This document shows positions 17,054-25,633 of a DNA stretch of 64,000 bases, piece after piece. Under the pieces are notes generated by a model. The model did no database searches. It was not told where the DNA came from and saw only the letters and a list, made by a program, of their open reading frames with translations. Each line of letters opens with the position of its first letter. Within the stretch, counting starts at the first letter, position 1. This stretch comes from JACPFJ01 sp036504875 (lineage in GTDB: Bacteria; Desulfobacterota; Desulfuromonadia; Geobacterales; Pseudopelobacteraceae). A program made the position numbers and the translations under genes. The DNA lies in contig DASXUK010000075.1 of assembly GCA_036504875.1 (NCBI GenBank), positions 1 to 64,000 on the forward strand. Direction: 5' to 3'.

Positions 17054-18092
17054 GAGCGCCTCCTTTAAAATCAATGGCAAAGTACGGGCCTTCAGGGGAA
17101 GCTGCCAGGTGCAGGCCTTTGTCTCCATCCTTGAGACCAAGAACTAAAGCAGTCATGGCCAGCCCCCCCATGGCCAATGATCTCCCTAAAAGCGGCCCGG
17201 TCTCCAGTAGTTCCGCATAAGGCAGGCGCTCAACCAATCTTTTTTCGGTAACAGCCGAACCTGACAAAGAAATTAGCGATACAGGGAGACCGGCCGGCAG
17301 TAACCGACTGGCCCCTTCACCACCATCGTCCGGAAGCAACCGGCCAATGGTTCGCACCTGTCCCAGAGTGGCTTTTATATGCGCCCCGCGCTGCAAAGCA
17401 TGCCGGGATCTCTCCAACACCAGCATGCCGGCCCCCTCGCCAAAACCGCCCCCGAAACCGCGCAGCTGGCCGGTAGCCCGAAAGCCCTGCAGCATGACCG
17501 GGGTTAACTCGTCCACCCCACCGGTCAGGATGATATCGGCACGATCCTCCTCCAGAAAACGCTGCGCCATCAGCAGGGCTGTCTCGGCCGAACAAAAGCG
17601 CTGGATCAGCGTGACGTTCGGTCCCTGCAGATTATGCTCGATCGAGGCATTACTGGCCGGGGCATTGGGAACAGTATTGGGAAACAGCATCGGGATCATT
17701 CCCTCAGCACCGGACCTGAAAAAGCCCCGCAGGAACTCCTCCGAGTTGGCTATGCCCCCGAACCCGCATCCCAGCACGATACCGATGCGGGTCGGATCGA
17801 GGCGAACAGGTTCAATAACGGCGTCTTTCAGGGCCATGCCGGCAGCAGCCACCGCAAAAAGGCTGCAGCGGTCGAATTTACGGGCTTTCATGGGAGGCAT
17901 GAAATCGGCAGCCCGAAAGCTTTCGGCCTTGCCCCATTTATGTCCCGGCACTCCAAGGATACTTTCAGGAACCGGCCGAAGTCGGCTCTCCTTGTCGCCC
18001 AGCGCTTCCAACAGCGCAGCAGTACCAACCCCTGCGGCAGAGATGGCGGCCAGACCGGTTACGACTACCTGATTATCTCGGATTATTTTCAC
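17040..18092 (-). CDS. Ketosynthase-like chain-length-factor (KS-beta-type) protein
   Basis: A 350-residue thiolase-fold protein related to FabF. The nucleophile position keeps a Cys (R-F-C-S-A-E, Cys167). The N-A-H-G-T-G-T histidine motif is replaced by a sequence around S-L-S-G-S-A-V-T, and the K...G-H-x-x-G-A-x-G motif by E-T-G-P-L-L-G-R-S-L-A-M-G-G. Both decarboxylation histidines are therefore missing. It should act as the non-catalytic partner of the neighbouring active ketosynthase (35 bp upstream), as chain length factors do in type II polyketide and aryl polyene systems. At 350 residues it is shorter than a normal ketosynthase (about 410). The start is GTG with AAAGGCAAG upstream. 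Confidence 0.85.
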   Translation of the reverse strand: MKIIRDNQVVVTGLAAISAAGVGTAALLEALGDKESRLRPVPESILGVPGHKWGKAESFRAADFMPPMKARKFDRCSLFAVAAAGMALKDAVIEPVRLDPTRIGIVLGCGFGGIANSEEFLRGFFRSGAEGMIPMLFPNTVPNAPASNASIEHNLQGPNVTLIQRFCSAETALLMAQRFLEEDRADIILTGGVDELTPVMLQGFRATGQLRGFGGGFGEGAGMLVLERSRHALQRGAHIKATLGQVRTIGRLLPDDGGEGASRLLPAGLPVSLISLSGSAVTEKRLVERLPYAELLETGPLLGRSLAMGGLAMTALVLGLKDGDKGLHLAASPEGPYFAIDFKGGAPVQS

Positions 18093-18127
18093 TGTTCTTG
18101 CCTTTATCGATCGGTTTTTACTGCTTG

Positions 18128-19333
18128 TTATCTGGAAATCACCAGCGATGTGATATTTCCTCCAAAGGCAAACGAATTAGATAAGGCCAAACTGGCAGCG
18201 CTGATCTTTGGGCCATCATGGCAATAGTCCAGATCGCACTCCTGGTCGGCTCCCCGAAAGTTAAGCGTCTGCGGGATCATGCCGGCATTCAGGGCGATGA
18301 TCGTCGCCAAGGCCTCGATTGCGCCGGCTGCGCCGAGACAGTGACCAACCATTGCCTTGATCGAGATCAGCGGGACAGCCCGACAGCGCTCTTTAAACAC
18401 CAGTTTCATGGCCTTGGTCTCAACCACATCATTAAAAGGGGTCCCGGTGCCGTGGGCATTGACCCAGCCGACCTCTTCGCTGGTAACCCCGGCGCTAGCC
18501 AGGGCCGCGCACATTACCCTGGCGGCACTGCTGCCGCTCGGTTCCGGGGCTGTCATATGAAAGGCCTCCCCGCCGCAGCCGTAACCGAGGATATAACCAT
18601 AAATAACAGCACCGCGCCGCTTGGCTTCCTGTTCATTCTCGAGCACCAGAAAGGCCGCACCTTCCCCCAGCGAAATGCCTTGCCGCCCAAGGCTAAAGGG
18701 GGCGCAAGGCTCGGTATCTACCACGCGCAATGAGTTAAAACCGGCAAAGGTGAGCCGGGAAAGGCAGTCGGAACCACCGCAGATCACCGCTTTCAGCCTG
18801 CCTGTGGCCACCAGATCGCTGCCCCAACCAATGGCGGTGGCCGATGAAGAACAGGCGGTAGTGATGCTGCCCTGGTAGCCCGCCAGGTTATAGATCGAGG
18901 CAATGGCCGTAGAGGTCCGGTCAGGAAGCAGTCCGCGCAGCAGAGATGGGCTAGGCCTGTTTCCGGACATACCGGATTGCAGCCATTCTTCGGCCTGAAG
19001 CATCCCGGCCGCGCCGGCTCCCATTGACACACCGATATCATAAGGAGAGTAATAGGAACGGATACCGCTGTTATTCAAGGCCTCCCCGGCAGCAATTACT
19101 CCGAATTGGTCGGCTCGGGAGAGTTTTGCAATTTTATCGGCAGCGAAATAATCCAGCGGTTCATAACCTTTGACCTGGGCTCCGATGCGGGCGGAAAAAG
19201 GGGATACATCAAACAGATCCAGTGGAGCAATTGCAGACCGGCCATTTAAGAGCGACTCTCTGAAAGCAGGAATGTCGTGTCCGGCTGCAGAAAGCACACC
19301 CAGCCCGGTTACAGCTATTCTGTAAGTTTCCAT
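18128..19333 (-). CDS. Beta-ketoacyl-ACP synthase II-type (active ketosynthase)
   Basis: A 401-residue FabF-like condensing enzyme with the full catalytic set: Cys161 in T-A-C-S-S-S-A, His294 in N-A-H-G-T-G-T-P, Lys326 in S-I-K-A-M-V-G, and His331 in G-H-C-L-G-A-A-G-A. The C-terminal S-F-A-F-G-G-N is the oxyanion-hole loop. It elongates acyl-ACP with malonyl-ACP units. Cysteine is unusually frequent. It lies between the ketoreductase and the chain-length-factor-like gene; the tight spacing and matched fold argue that the two ketosynthases form a heterodimer. The ATG is preceded by GAAGAG. Confidence 0.93.
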   Translation of the reverse strand: METYRIAVTGLGVLSAAGHDIPAFRESLLNGRSAIAPLDLFDVSPFSARIGAQVKGYEPLDYFAADKIAKLSRADQFGVIAAGEALNNSGIRSYYSPYDIGVSMGAGAAGMLQAEEWLQSGMSGNRPSPSLLRGLLPDRTSTAIASIYNLAGYQGSITTACSSSATAIGWGSDLVATGRLKAVICGGSDCLSRLTFAGFNSLRVVDTEPCAPFSLGRQGISLGEGAAFLVLENEQEAKRRGAVIYGYILGYGCGGEAFHMTAPEPSGSSAARVMCAALASAGVTSEEVGWVNAHGTGTPFNDVVETKAMKLVFKERCRAVPLISIKAMVGHCLGAAGAIEALATIIALNAGMIPQTLNFRGADQECDLDYCHDGPKISAASLALSNSFAFGGNITSLVISR

Positions 19334-19351
19334 GGTTTTCTCTTCAGGATT

Positions 19352-20092
19352 TTAAATGAGGTTGCCATCAACGACCAGACAATGTCCGGTTATGAAAGAA
19401 GCCCGGGAGGATGCCAAAAAAGCTACAGCTTCAGCAACTTCTTCCACCCGGCCAACCCGGCCAAGCGAGGTCTGATTGACGATCCTTTCGACCACATCAG
19501 GTCGCAAGGAAGTCATTATTTCTGTCTCGATCAGCCCCGGTGCCACGGCGTTGACCCGGATTCCCATCGGGCCCAGTTCTCTGGCCAACGAGCGCGTAAA
19601 ACTGATTGCAGCCCCCTTGCTGGCAGCGTAATTGGTCTGCCCCGGTGTACTGATCAGAGCTGAGACAGACGAAAGGTTAACAATTGTGCCCCGGCGCTTG
19701 GCGATCATCTTGCGTACCCCCCATTTGCAGCAGTGGAACAGCGAATCCAGATTGCCGCGTACAACCGCCTCCCAGTCCTCATCCGGCATCATTGCAAGAT
19801 AACCATCGCGAATAATACCGGCATTATTAATAAGTACATCAATACAACCGGCGGCATCCGCGGCCGCATCCATGGTGGCCATGGCTCCGGCAGAGGTGGC
19901 TACATCCGCCTTTATGGTATCGATTGTGCCGGCCAAACCAATCGCTTTCTCCGATAGAACTGCTGCTGCCGCTCCATTATTAAGGTAGGCGGCAGTTACC
20001 CTGGCCCCTTGACGGGCAAAATGAAGTGAGATGGCCCGGCCAATTCCGCGGGTTCCGCCGGTGACCACCACGGTTTTGTCTTTAAATTCCAC
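19352..20092 (-). CDS. 3-oxoacyl-ACP reductase (FabG-type SDR)
   Basis: A short-chain dehydrogenase of about 246 residues. It has the NADP(H)-binding motif T-G-G-T-R-G-I-G near residue 10, the N-N-A-G motif near 88, and the catalytic Ser-Tyr-Lys set in L-S-S-V-S-A and N-Y-A-A-S-K-G. It reduces 3-ketoacyl-ACP to 3-hydroxyacyl-ACP, the step between ketosynthase and dehydratase. I prefer the GTG at 20092, five nt after AGGAG, over the GTG at 20098, which the Shine-Dalgarno nearly touches. Its gene is separated from the ketosynthase by 18 bp. Confidence 0.9.
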   Translation of the reverse strand: MEFKDKTVVVTGGTRGIGRAISLHFARQGARVTAAYLNNGAAAAVLSEKAIGLAGTIDTIKADVATSAGAMATMDAAADAAGCIDVLINNAGIIRDGYLAMMPDEDWEAVVRGNLDSLFHCCKWGVRKMIAKRRGTIVNLSSVSALISTPGQTNYAASKGAAISFTRSLARELGPMGIRVNAVAPGLIETEIMTSLRPDVVERIVNQTSLGRVGRVEEVAEAVAFLASSRASFITGHCLVVDGNLI

Positions 20093-20150
20093 AGACACTC
20101 CTAAACCGACTGGACCTTTTAAAATCTTCCTCTCACTCGCTCACTTCATT

Positions 20151-20288
20151 CGCTCAAGCTCACAAAGGTCACAAAGAGAGTCGAAAACAGAGTTAATGGC
20201 TTTTCAACCTGATTCTTTGCGACTTTAGCTTCTGAGTTTTATGATCCAGATTTCCTTTGTGGCTTTGTGAGCTTTGTGAGAGCAAGCT
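20151..20288. repeat. CACAAAG/CTTTGTG dyad repeat
   Basis: The left arm near 20151-20178 (GCTCACAAAGGTCACAAAG) and the inverted right arm near 20254-20288 (CTTTGTGGCTTTGTGAGC) surround an AT-rich spacer of about 75 bp. The architecture matches the CTTCGTG dyads at 13.2 and 16.6 kb but the unit differs. It fills the 200-bp gap between the ketoreductase and a radical SAM gene. Confidence 0.65.
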
Positions 20289-20299
20289 TCTGGTCGTTT

Positions 20300-21679
20300 T
20301 TACATCGGCCGGATGCGCGACCGACCCAGTCTCTTCAGCTGTTTCCATAACGGGCCACGAACCGGATAGGCACGGATAGCTTCCAGCATTGTGTCGCTCA
20401 TGTTTATCTCAAGTCCGGGCACGACCCAGTTTTTACGGGCCAGAGCCCGCTCCGCCACCATTCCGCACATGGTTTCCCGAATAGGGGGTGAAATATAGAA
20501 AAGCGGCTCTAGGAGTTGGGTCATCTGACTAATAATACCATCATTAATTGCTTTGTCATGGAGGGCAGTACCCGGGAAGATGCGGATGCCGGTCATAGCA
20601 ATTACAGCGGTCGGCTCCAACTCGTCCATCAGGGCAAAGGTCTCGTCAATGGTTACTTCACTTTCGCCCGGTCCGCCAAAAAGCAGGTAATGGGCGAAAT
20701 CGGCCCCCGCTTCCCGGCATAGTTGTGAGGCACTGCGCAATTGCGCGACTCCGAATGATTTGCCCAGGTTTTGCAGCATAAGGGGAGACCCTGATTCACT
20801 GCCGAATTCGATTGCATCACAGCCGGCTGCCAGCATGACTTTTATGAGTGCCGGGCTTACAAAGCCTGGATTAATGAAAGCAGACCAGTTGATGGCCAGG
20901 TTTTCGGAACAGATAGCGCGGCAGAGCTTTTCAGCAAACTCAGGCGGGTAATTGAAGATATCATCAACGAAATAGATGTAACTGACCGAGAAATTTACTA
21001 TCAGAGATCTTATTTCGGCAATTATGTCCGGAATGGGACGCAGCCGGATCCGGTGCCCCTCGAGGTTAGGATAGATACAGTAGATGCAGGAAAACGGGCA
21101 GCCACGCTTGGTCTGCAGATTGGCCATCCCACCTTCCCGGTGATATCGATCCACCGGGAACATACCCCTCTCAGCCGGGCCGATCTTTTCATTAAGACGA
21201 GGAGGATGAAAACTGGTGCCTCCTTTAACCACCACTCCCGGTAGCGATGCCGGAGAGTTCCCTTTTGCCAGCGCCTCTACCAATTGCGGCAGCACCTCTT
21301 CCCCCTCCCCCACCACTCCGTAGTCTCCCTCTAGATGGGCAAGCAACTCCACCGGCAACAGAGAGAATCCTGAGCCCCCCAGAACGGTGATCGTCCTTCC
21401 GCGACAGCTGTTCACGACCCCCTTGACTCCGGCCAGATAGGAACGTTTCCCCGGAAAAGTGACATTATCGATGTTTCTGATCGATATTACCGATATATCA
21501 GGATTGAAACCAATTAGTGCTTGATTAACGGCCGTTTCCGGGTCATCAGAGAAACAGAGGTCAAGAACTTGAAGATCGTGGCCTTGAGCAGAAAGCGGTC
21601 CGGCCAGATAAGAAAGCCCCAAAGGAAAAACCGGATAGGGATTTTTCTCCTGATTGGCGGAGATCAGCAGGATTTTCAC
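20300..21679 (-). CDS. B12-binding-domain radical SAM protein (first)
   Basis: A 459-residue class-B-like radical SAM enzyme. The N-terminal cobalamin-binding Rossmann domain spans about 1-140. The radical SAM core follows, with the 4Fe-4S ligands in K-R-G-C-P-F-S-C-I-Y-C near residue 196. The classical D-x-H-x-x-G cobalamin motif is not evident, as in several family members. Such enzymes methylate or rearrange unactivated carbons, often in lipid and polyketide pathways. The GTG start overlaps the stop of the thioesterase gene by 4 bp, so it is translationally coupled to the lipid genes and is probably a tailoring step. Confidence 0.9.
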   Translation of the reverse strand: MKILLISANQEKNPYPVFPLGLSYLAGPLSAQGHDLQVLDLCFSDDPETAVNQALIGFNPDISVISIRNIDNVTFPGKRSYLAGVKGVVNSCRGRTITVLGGSGFSLLPVELLAHLEGDYGVVGEGEEVLPQLVEALAKGNSPASLPGVVVKGGTSFHPPRLNEKIGPAERGMFPVDRYHREGGMANLQTKRGCPFSCIYCIYPNLEGHRIRLRPIPDIIAEIRSLIVNFSVSYIYFVDDIFNYPPEFAEKLCRAICSENLAINWSAFINPGFVSPALIKVMLAAGCDAIEFGSESGSPLMLQNLGKSFGVAQLRSASQLCREAGADFAHYLLFGGPGESEVTIDETFALMDELEPTAVIAMTGIRIFPGTALHDKAINDGIISQMTQLLEPLFYISPPIRETMCGMVAERALARKNWVVPGLEINMSDTMLEAIRAYPVRGPLWKQLKRLGRSRIRPM

Positions 21680-22098
21680 GCCGCCCCCAGGTAGGTTTGC
21701 AGGAGGCGAAGCCGGTCCACCAACAACTGCGGCATTTGATAAACCAGCTCACCAGTCAGAGTGGTCAGGACATGCAGCGTCCTGCCGGAGGCCGACAAAC
21801 TGCCGTCGCCGCCAATAATAGAGCTGGTAAAATCCAGGGTTGCGGTTTTGGTAGGCCGCAGGGCGGTGCGAATCCGTAACTCCTCTCCAAAGCGGATAGT
21901 CCTTTTGAATTTCAAATCCAGAGCCACTACCGGAGCCAGATATCCGGCACCGGCAATCTGTTCCGCATCCAGACCGAAACGCCCGGCCAGGTCGTTGCGC
22001 CCCTCCTCCATCCAGGACACGTAATGGCCATGCCAGGCAATCCGGTATGAATCGATCTCGTTAAAGCGGACGCGAATTATTGTTTCATGGTAACTCAT
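21676..22098 (-). CDS. Acyl-CoA/acyl-ACP thioesterase, 4HBT hotdog family
   Basis: A 140-residue hotdog thioesterase. The signature R-F-N-E-I-D-S-Y-R-I-A-W-H-G-H-Y followed by W-M-E-E-G-R places the catalytic Asp at about residue 15. It would release the acyl chain from a carrier protein or CoA. Comparable thioesterases occur in aryl polyene loci. The ATG overlaps the stop of the upstream malonyl-transferase-like gene (ATGA), and its own stop overlaps the radical SAM start, so three genes are coupled. Confidence 0.87.
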   Translation of the reverse strand: MSYHETIIRVRFNEIDSYRIAWHGHYVSWMEEGRNDLAGRFGLDAEQIAGAGYLAPVVALDLKFKRTIRFGEELRIRTALRPTKTATLDFTSSIIGGDGSLSASGRTLHVLTTLTGELVYQMPQLLVDRLRLLQTYLGAA

Positions 22099-22958
22099 GT
22101 CGGGTTCCCCGGGCTGGGCTCCATCTCAATCCAGCGATTGTACTTTTTCAGTGAATCACCCATCCCGATCTCTAAAAAACTTTCCACACCGGAGAACTGC
22201 AAGGCCCGAAAGGTCTTTTCCCAATATACCGGCCGGCTCAGTTCGGACAGCATGAAACCCGCCAGTTCGTCCGCCGCAAGATACTTCTGCTCCAGATGAT
22301 CCATTAACGGGCAGTGGGGTTTTTGATAACTATAATCGGAGAAAATCAGCTGCAATTGGTCCTCCAGCTCAGTAATCAATGGGCTGTGCAGCGGTGCAAT
22401 GCTGGGGAAAATTTTTGTTGAAAAAGCCTTCTGGGATGTAGCTTCGGCAATGGCTGATTCAATAGCCTCAAGTTGGCCGGACAAAAGAAAATGGCGAGAG
22501 GTATTATGGTTGGCCAGATAAACCCGATTGTTGTCTGCAATACCCAGCAATTTTCCCAAGGTAAGGCCGGCCACACAACCAAAGGCAAACCGCTGGTTTT
22601 TTCCCATCCCGGCCAGACAGTTTCCGATACGCCAGGTCAGCTCGAGTACCTCGGCCTCGGGCAGAGAACCGCAGGCTGCCAAAGCCGCATATATACCCAT
22701 GCTATGTTCGGCCACCACATCCGGTTGCCGGCCTGTTTTTCGCATGTTGCGCAACCGGTACAGACTCATGGCACTTCCCAAAAGCTGAAGCATAACCTGA
22801 TTGCTGTAGTTACTCTCGCTGGACCGGCCAAAGGATTTCAAGTCCAGACCGGTTCTGCATTTTACCAATCCGGCTATATCAGCAAAATCAATATCGTCCG
22901 GAAGAGCGGCATCACAGGCGAGCGGTTGACCGGGGAACATGAAACAGACCAGAGACAT
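22095..22958 (-). CDS. ACP S-malonyltransferase-like protein (FabD-related, divergent)
   Basis: A 287-residue alpha/beta-hydrolase-type acyltransferase. The nucleophile elbow reads A-E-H-S-M-G-I-Y (Ser86), so the usual Gly of G-H-S-x-G is Glu. A probable catalytic His lies in P-L-H-S-P-L-I near residue 197, and the malonyl-carboxylate Arg may be that in L-T-W-R-I-G. The N-terminal G-Q-G-S motif of FabD is reduced to F-P-G-Q. It probably loads malonyl (or another acyl group) onto the cluster ACPs, and the changed motifs leave room for a different specificity. It is coupled by 4 bp to the thioesterase. Confidence 0.8.
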   Translation of the reverse strand: MSLVCFMFPGQPLACDAALPDDIDFADIAGLVKCRTGLDLKSFGRSSESNYSNQVMLQLLGSAMSLYRLRNMRKTGRQPDVVAEHSMGIYAALAACGSLPEAEVLELTWRIGNCLAGMGKNQRFAFGCVAGLTLGKLLGIADNNRVYLANHNTSRHFLLSGQLEAIESAIAEATSQKAFSTKIFPSIAPLHSPLITELEDQLQLIFSDYSYQKPHCPLMDHLEQKYLAADELAGFMLSELSRPVYWEKTFRALQFSGVESFLEIGMGDSLKKYNRWIEMEPSPGNPT

Positions 22959-22984
22959 GGCGTTAAACCTTAAAACACTGCAAA

Positions 22985-23248
22985 TCAGTAATCGGGGCGC
23001 TTTTCAGCGATGTATTCGGCCATGGTCCTGACTGATTGAAAAACCTGACCACCTACAACGGCATCGGGCACAACCACACCAAAATTCTTCTCCAACCCCA
23101 CCACCAGCTGAAGCGCATCAATGGAATCAAGTCCCAGACCTTCCCCGAAAAGAGGCGCCTCGGTATCAATATCAGAGCTGGAATATCCATCCAGGCGCAG
23201 GCTTTCAATAATCAACTCCTTCACCTGATTTGTTAATTCCTCAGACAT
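22985..23248 (-). CDS. Acyl carrier protein (first)
   Basis: An 87-residue ACP with the phosphopantetheine serine in G-L-G-L-D-S-I-D-A-L-Q-L. The start is fixed by AAAGGAGG just upstream of the ATG at 23248, which overlaps the acyltransferase stop by 16 nt. By eye it is about three-quarters identical to the ACP at 28857-29138. It carries the growing chain for the ketosynthase pair. No phosphopantetheinyl transferase gene is visible in the window. Confidence 0.92.
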   Translation of the reverse strand: MSEELTNQVKELIIESLRLDGYSSSDIDTEAPLFGEGLGLDSIDALQLVVGLEKNFGVVVPDAVVGGQVFQSVRTMAEYIAEKRPDY

Positions 23249-24147
23249 GTTGCCTCCTTTTCCCGCTCTGATTTGTCTACTGCCCAGTAATCGAACAGGT
23301 TGTACCACTGATCGGGGTATTTCCTGATGTACCTCTCAAATACACGCATAACCTCGGAAATCCCTTCCTGGATGGACCGACTATGACTTTGCCCGGAACC
23401 AAAATGGATCGGCTCTTCCATGATGGTTGCATAGCGTTCACCCTCCAGCGGAACAAATACCGGGATTACCGGGGCACCGCTGGCCAGGGCGAGATAAGCC
23501 GCTCCAACCGGGATATTGGTGGACCTTCCGAAAAATTCCAGCCGTATGGTATGAGAAGAACCATCCCTGTCGCCCAGGATTGCCAGAACCTGATTGCGGC
23601 GCAGTACATTGACAGCCTCGATAATTGCCAAAGGTGAAGTGTCATCACGATCAACATAGATGAAGTTTATGCCTCTTTCGCGTCGGAGTTTTTCCCGCAG
23701 CCGGTTCACCTTCTCATCCGGCTCCCGAAAGGTAAGGATGTTCATCGGATAGCCTTTTTCGGCCAACCCCAATCCACCCAATTCCCAGTTCCCAAGGTGC
23801 GGCGAGACCAGTATTGCACCGTGACCGGCTGCCAATGCATCATCCAGCGGCTTATCACCGGTGTGCCGGGCGATCAAAGAGAACAGTTGCGGGCCACGCA
23901 GGCGCATGATCAGCATGTTGTCACACCAGTTACGGGCATACATATACAAGGTGGAACGCACCAACTCATCCACTGCTGCCTGACCGGTTATCACCTGGAG
24001 ATTAGCTCTTATCCCGCGCCGCGTTTGCGGCAGAATCAGGTAAAACAATCTTCCCCAAAACAATGCGAACAAAGGATGAAAGAAACGCGGAACCAGGATG
24101 GTAAAAACTTTAATCAGGAACAGGTTTAGACTGTTGTAGAGTATCAA
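23233..24147 (-). CDS. Lysophospholipid/lipid A-type acyltransferase (LpxL-like LPLAT)
   Basis: A 304-residue membrane-associated acyltransferase with one hydrophobic N-terminal segment and the HX4(D/E) motif in S-P-H-L-G-N-W-E near residue 120. A D-R-D segment and a C-terminal P-D-Q-W-Y-N-L-F-D-Y-W motif typical of LpxL/LpxM follow. It would transfer the ACP-bound acyl product to a lipid or sugar acceptor. TTG start, with AAGGAAG seven nt upstream. Its stop overlaps the ACP start, so carrier and acyltransferase are coupled, as in aryl polyene loci. Confidence 0.87.
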   Translation of the reverse strand: MILYNSLNLFLIKVFTILVPRFFHPLFALFWGRLFYLILPQTRRGIRANLQVITGQAAVDELVRSTLYMYARNWCDNMLIMRLRGPQLFSLIARHTGDKPLDDALAAGHGAILVSPHLGNWELGGLGLAEKGYPMNILTFREPDEKVNRLREKLRRERGINFIYVDRDDTSPLAIIEAVNVLRRNQVLAILGDRDGSSHTIRLEFFGRSTNIPVGAAYLALASGAPVIPVFVPLEGERYATIMEEPIHFGSGQSHSRSIQEGISEVMRVFERYIRKYPDQWYNLFDYWAVDKSEREKEATCLRN

Positions 24148-24256
24148 TTTTTGACTTCCTTAAATTTTGATGCCTAAAAACTGCCGCAGGCCCTGACGGA
24201 TGTTTTCAAGTGCCTCTGTTGGGAATCCATACTTACAGGACTTGGCAATCCCAGCG

Positions 24257-25633
24257 TCACTTGATATTCCCGGTATGCCTTTTCAGCCGTTCCTCGGCTG
24301 CAAAATCACGTTCCCAAGCAAGATCGGCTATCTCGCCGTACTTCTCAGAATATTCATCCATGGCTGAGGCCAAGCCGCTAAAGATATCCTCGGCACCTTC
24401 ATGGGTGGCTCTGGCCCCCTCGGATAGAAACATTTCCCGACCTACCTCGGGATGATCTATCAGCATGCAAGGTCTTAGCAGATTGTCATTCTGGCCCTGC
24501 TTTTGCCGGATTTTTAAAAACAGGGGTGAGCGGAGCGCCTCCTTGATTGACGTGCGGCGGATGTTATCCACAGCAAAATGGCAGAACACACACGGTTCGA
24601 CATCGCCATTGGCATTAACATGAAAATACTTGCGACCTCCGGCCAGGCAACCGCTAATGATCGGCCCGTCGTTCCAGAAATCAATAAACAGCATCGGCTT
24701 TGTGGCCCGAAAATTCATGGTGCTGCGCCGCATCAGGTCGCGCTGTTCCGGTGTCGGCATCAGGGCTAACTCAGGGCTCCTCCCGACCGGCACATACGAA
24801 AATAGCCATAGTGCAAAGCAACCTTTCTCGACCAGCATGTCGATATAGTTTCCATCGGTGATTACATCGCTGTTCAGGGTTGTCTGGGTAAAGGAGCCGC
24901 AAAAGGAGAGACCAGCCTCGCGCAAGAGATCCATTGCCCGCATTACCTTATCAAAGTGCCCCGCCCCCCGCCTTTGATCGGTTTCCTTGGCATAACCTTC
25001 CAAAGAAAAGGCCGGCATCACATTTCCTACCTCAACCAGACGCTCGACCAGCTTCTCTTCAATCAGTCCGCCATGCGTAAAAACCAGAAAGGCCATATCG
25101 GAGTGTTTTTTGAAAATGTCAAAAATCTCTTTCTTAAAAAACGGCTCGCCGCCGGATATGACAATGAAGTAAACCCCCATCTCCTTCATCTGCATCAGGA
25201 CCGAGTCGATTTCATCCAGCGAAAGCTCAAGATCCTTATGATAATCGCCGGCATAGCAGCCATAGCAGTTGAGGTTGCATTTCATGGTCGGACTGATGAC
25301 CACGGTTGATGGTGGATAGTAACCTTCCTGTTCCTCCCATAACTTGCGTTTGTTGGTACCGGAGAGCAGGTGATTGATAAGCAGGTTGGTGATCCACTTG
25401 TCGCGCTGATTAGGGTGCAGATCACGCAATATGCGGCGCGGGAATTCGATGCTGGGATGGTTATCGCGGATCAAACCCCGTATCCAGCGGATGCGGTCCT
25501 TGTAATACTGCTTTTTTGGAATAAGCTCCATCAGGTAGGTCATCCGCACCAGATTCTCATTGGACGAATTAGTTGCTAATGAGAGCAAGAGTGAAGCTAT
25601 TTTTTCCTTGGTATGATTTTTGAGACTTTGCAG
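24257..25633 (-). CDS. Radical SAM/SPASM protein
   Basis: A 458-residue radical SAM protein. The cluster motif is C-N-L-N-C-Y-G-C near residue 118, and a SPASM-like C-terminal auxiliary cluster region has several Cys around G-D-V-E-P-C-V-F-C-H-F near 350. The N-terminal 100 residues are charged and helical. Such proteins modify peptides or small molecules, and its substrate is unknown. I prefer the ATG at 25633 with AGGGAGA upstream over the GTG at 25669, which has no binding site. It sits 109 bp upstream of the acyltransferase gene, inside the lipid locus. Confidence 0.87.
   Translation of the reverse strand: MQSLKNHTKEKIASLLLSLATNSSNENLVRMTYLMELIPKKQYYKDRIRWIRGLIRDNHPSIEFPRRILRDLHPNQRDKWITNLLINHLLSGTNKRKLWEEQEGYYPPSTVVISPTMKCNLNCYGCYAGDYHKDLELSLDEIDSVLMQMKEMGVYFIVISGGEPFFKKEIFDIFKKHSDMAFLVFTHGGLIEEKLVERLVEVGNVMPAFSLEGYAKETDQRRGAGHFDKVMRAMDLLREAGLSFCGSFTQTTLNSDVITDGNYIDMLVEKGCFALWLFSYVPVGRSPELALMPTPEQRDLMRRSTMNFRATKPMLFIDFWNDGPIISGCLAGGRKYFHVNANGDVEPCVFCHFAVDNIRRTSIKEALRSPLFLKIRQKQGQNDNLLRPCMLIDHPEVGREMFLSEGARATHEGAEDIFSGLASAMDEYSEKYGEIADLAWERDFAAEERLKRHTGNIK

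Noticed and set aside
17347..18072. 241-codon plus-strand frame across the chain-length-factor-like gene
   Set aside because: It is antisense to a clear ketosynthase-fold gene, with Ser/Arg/Pro-biased composition typical of a shadow.
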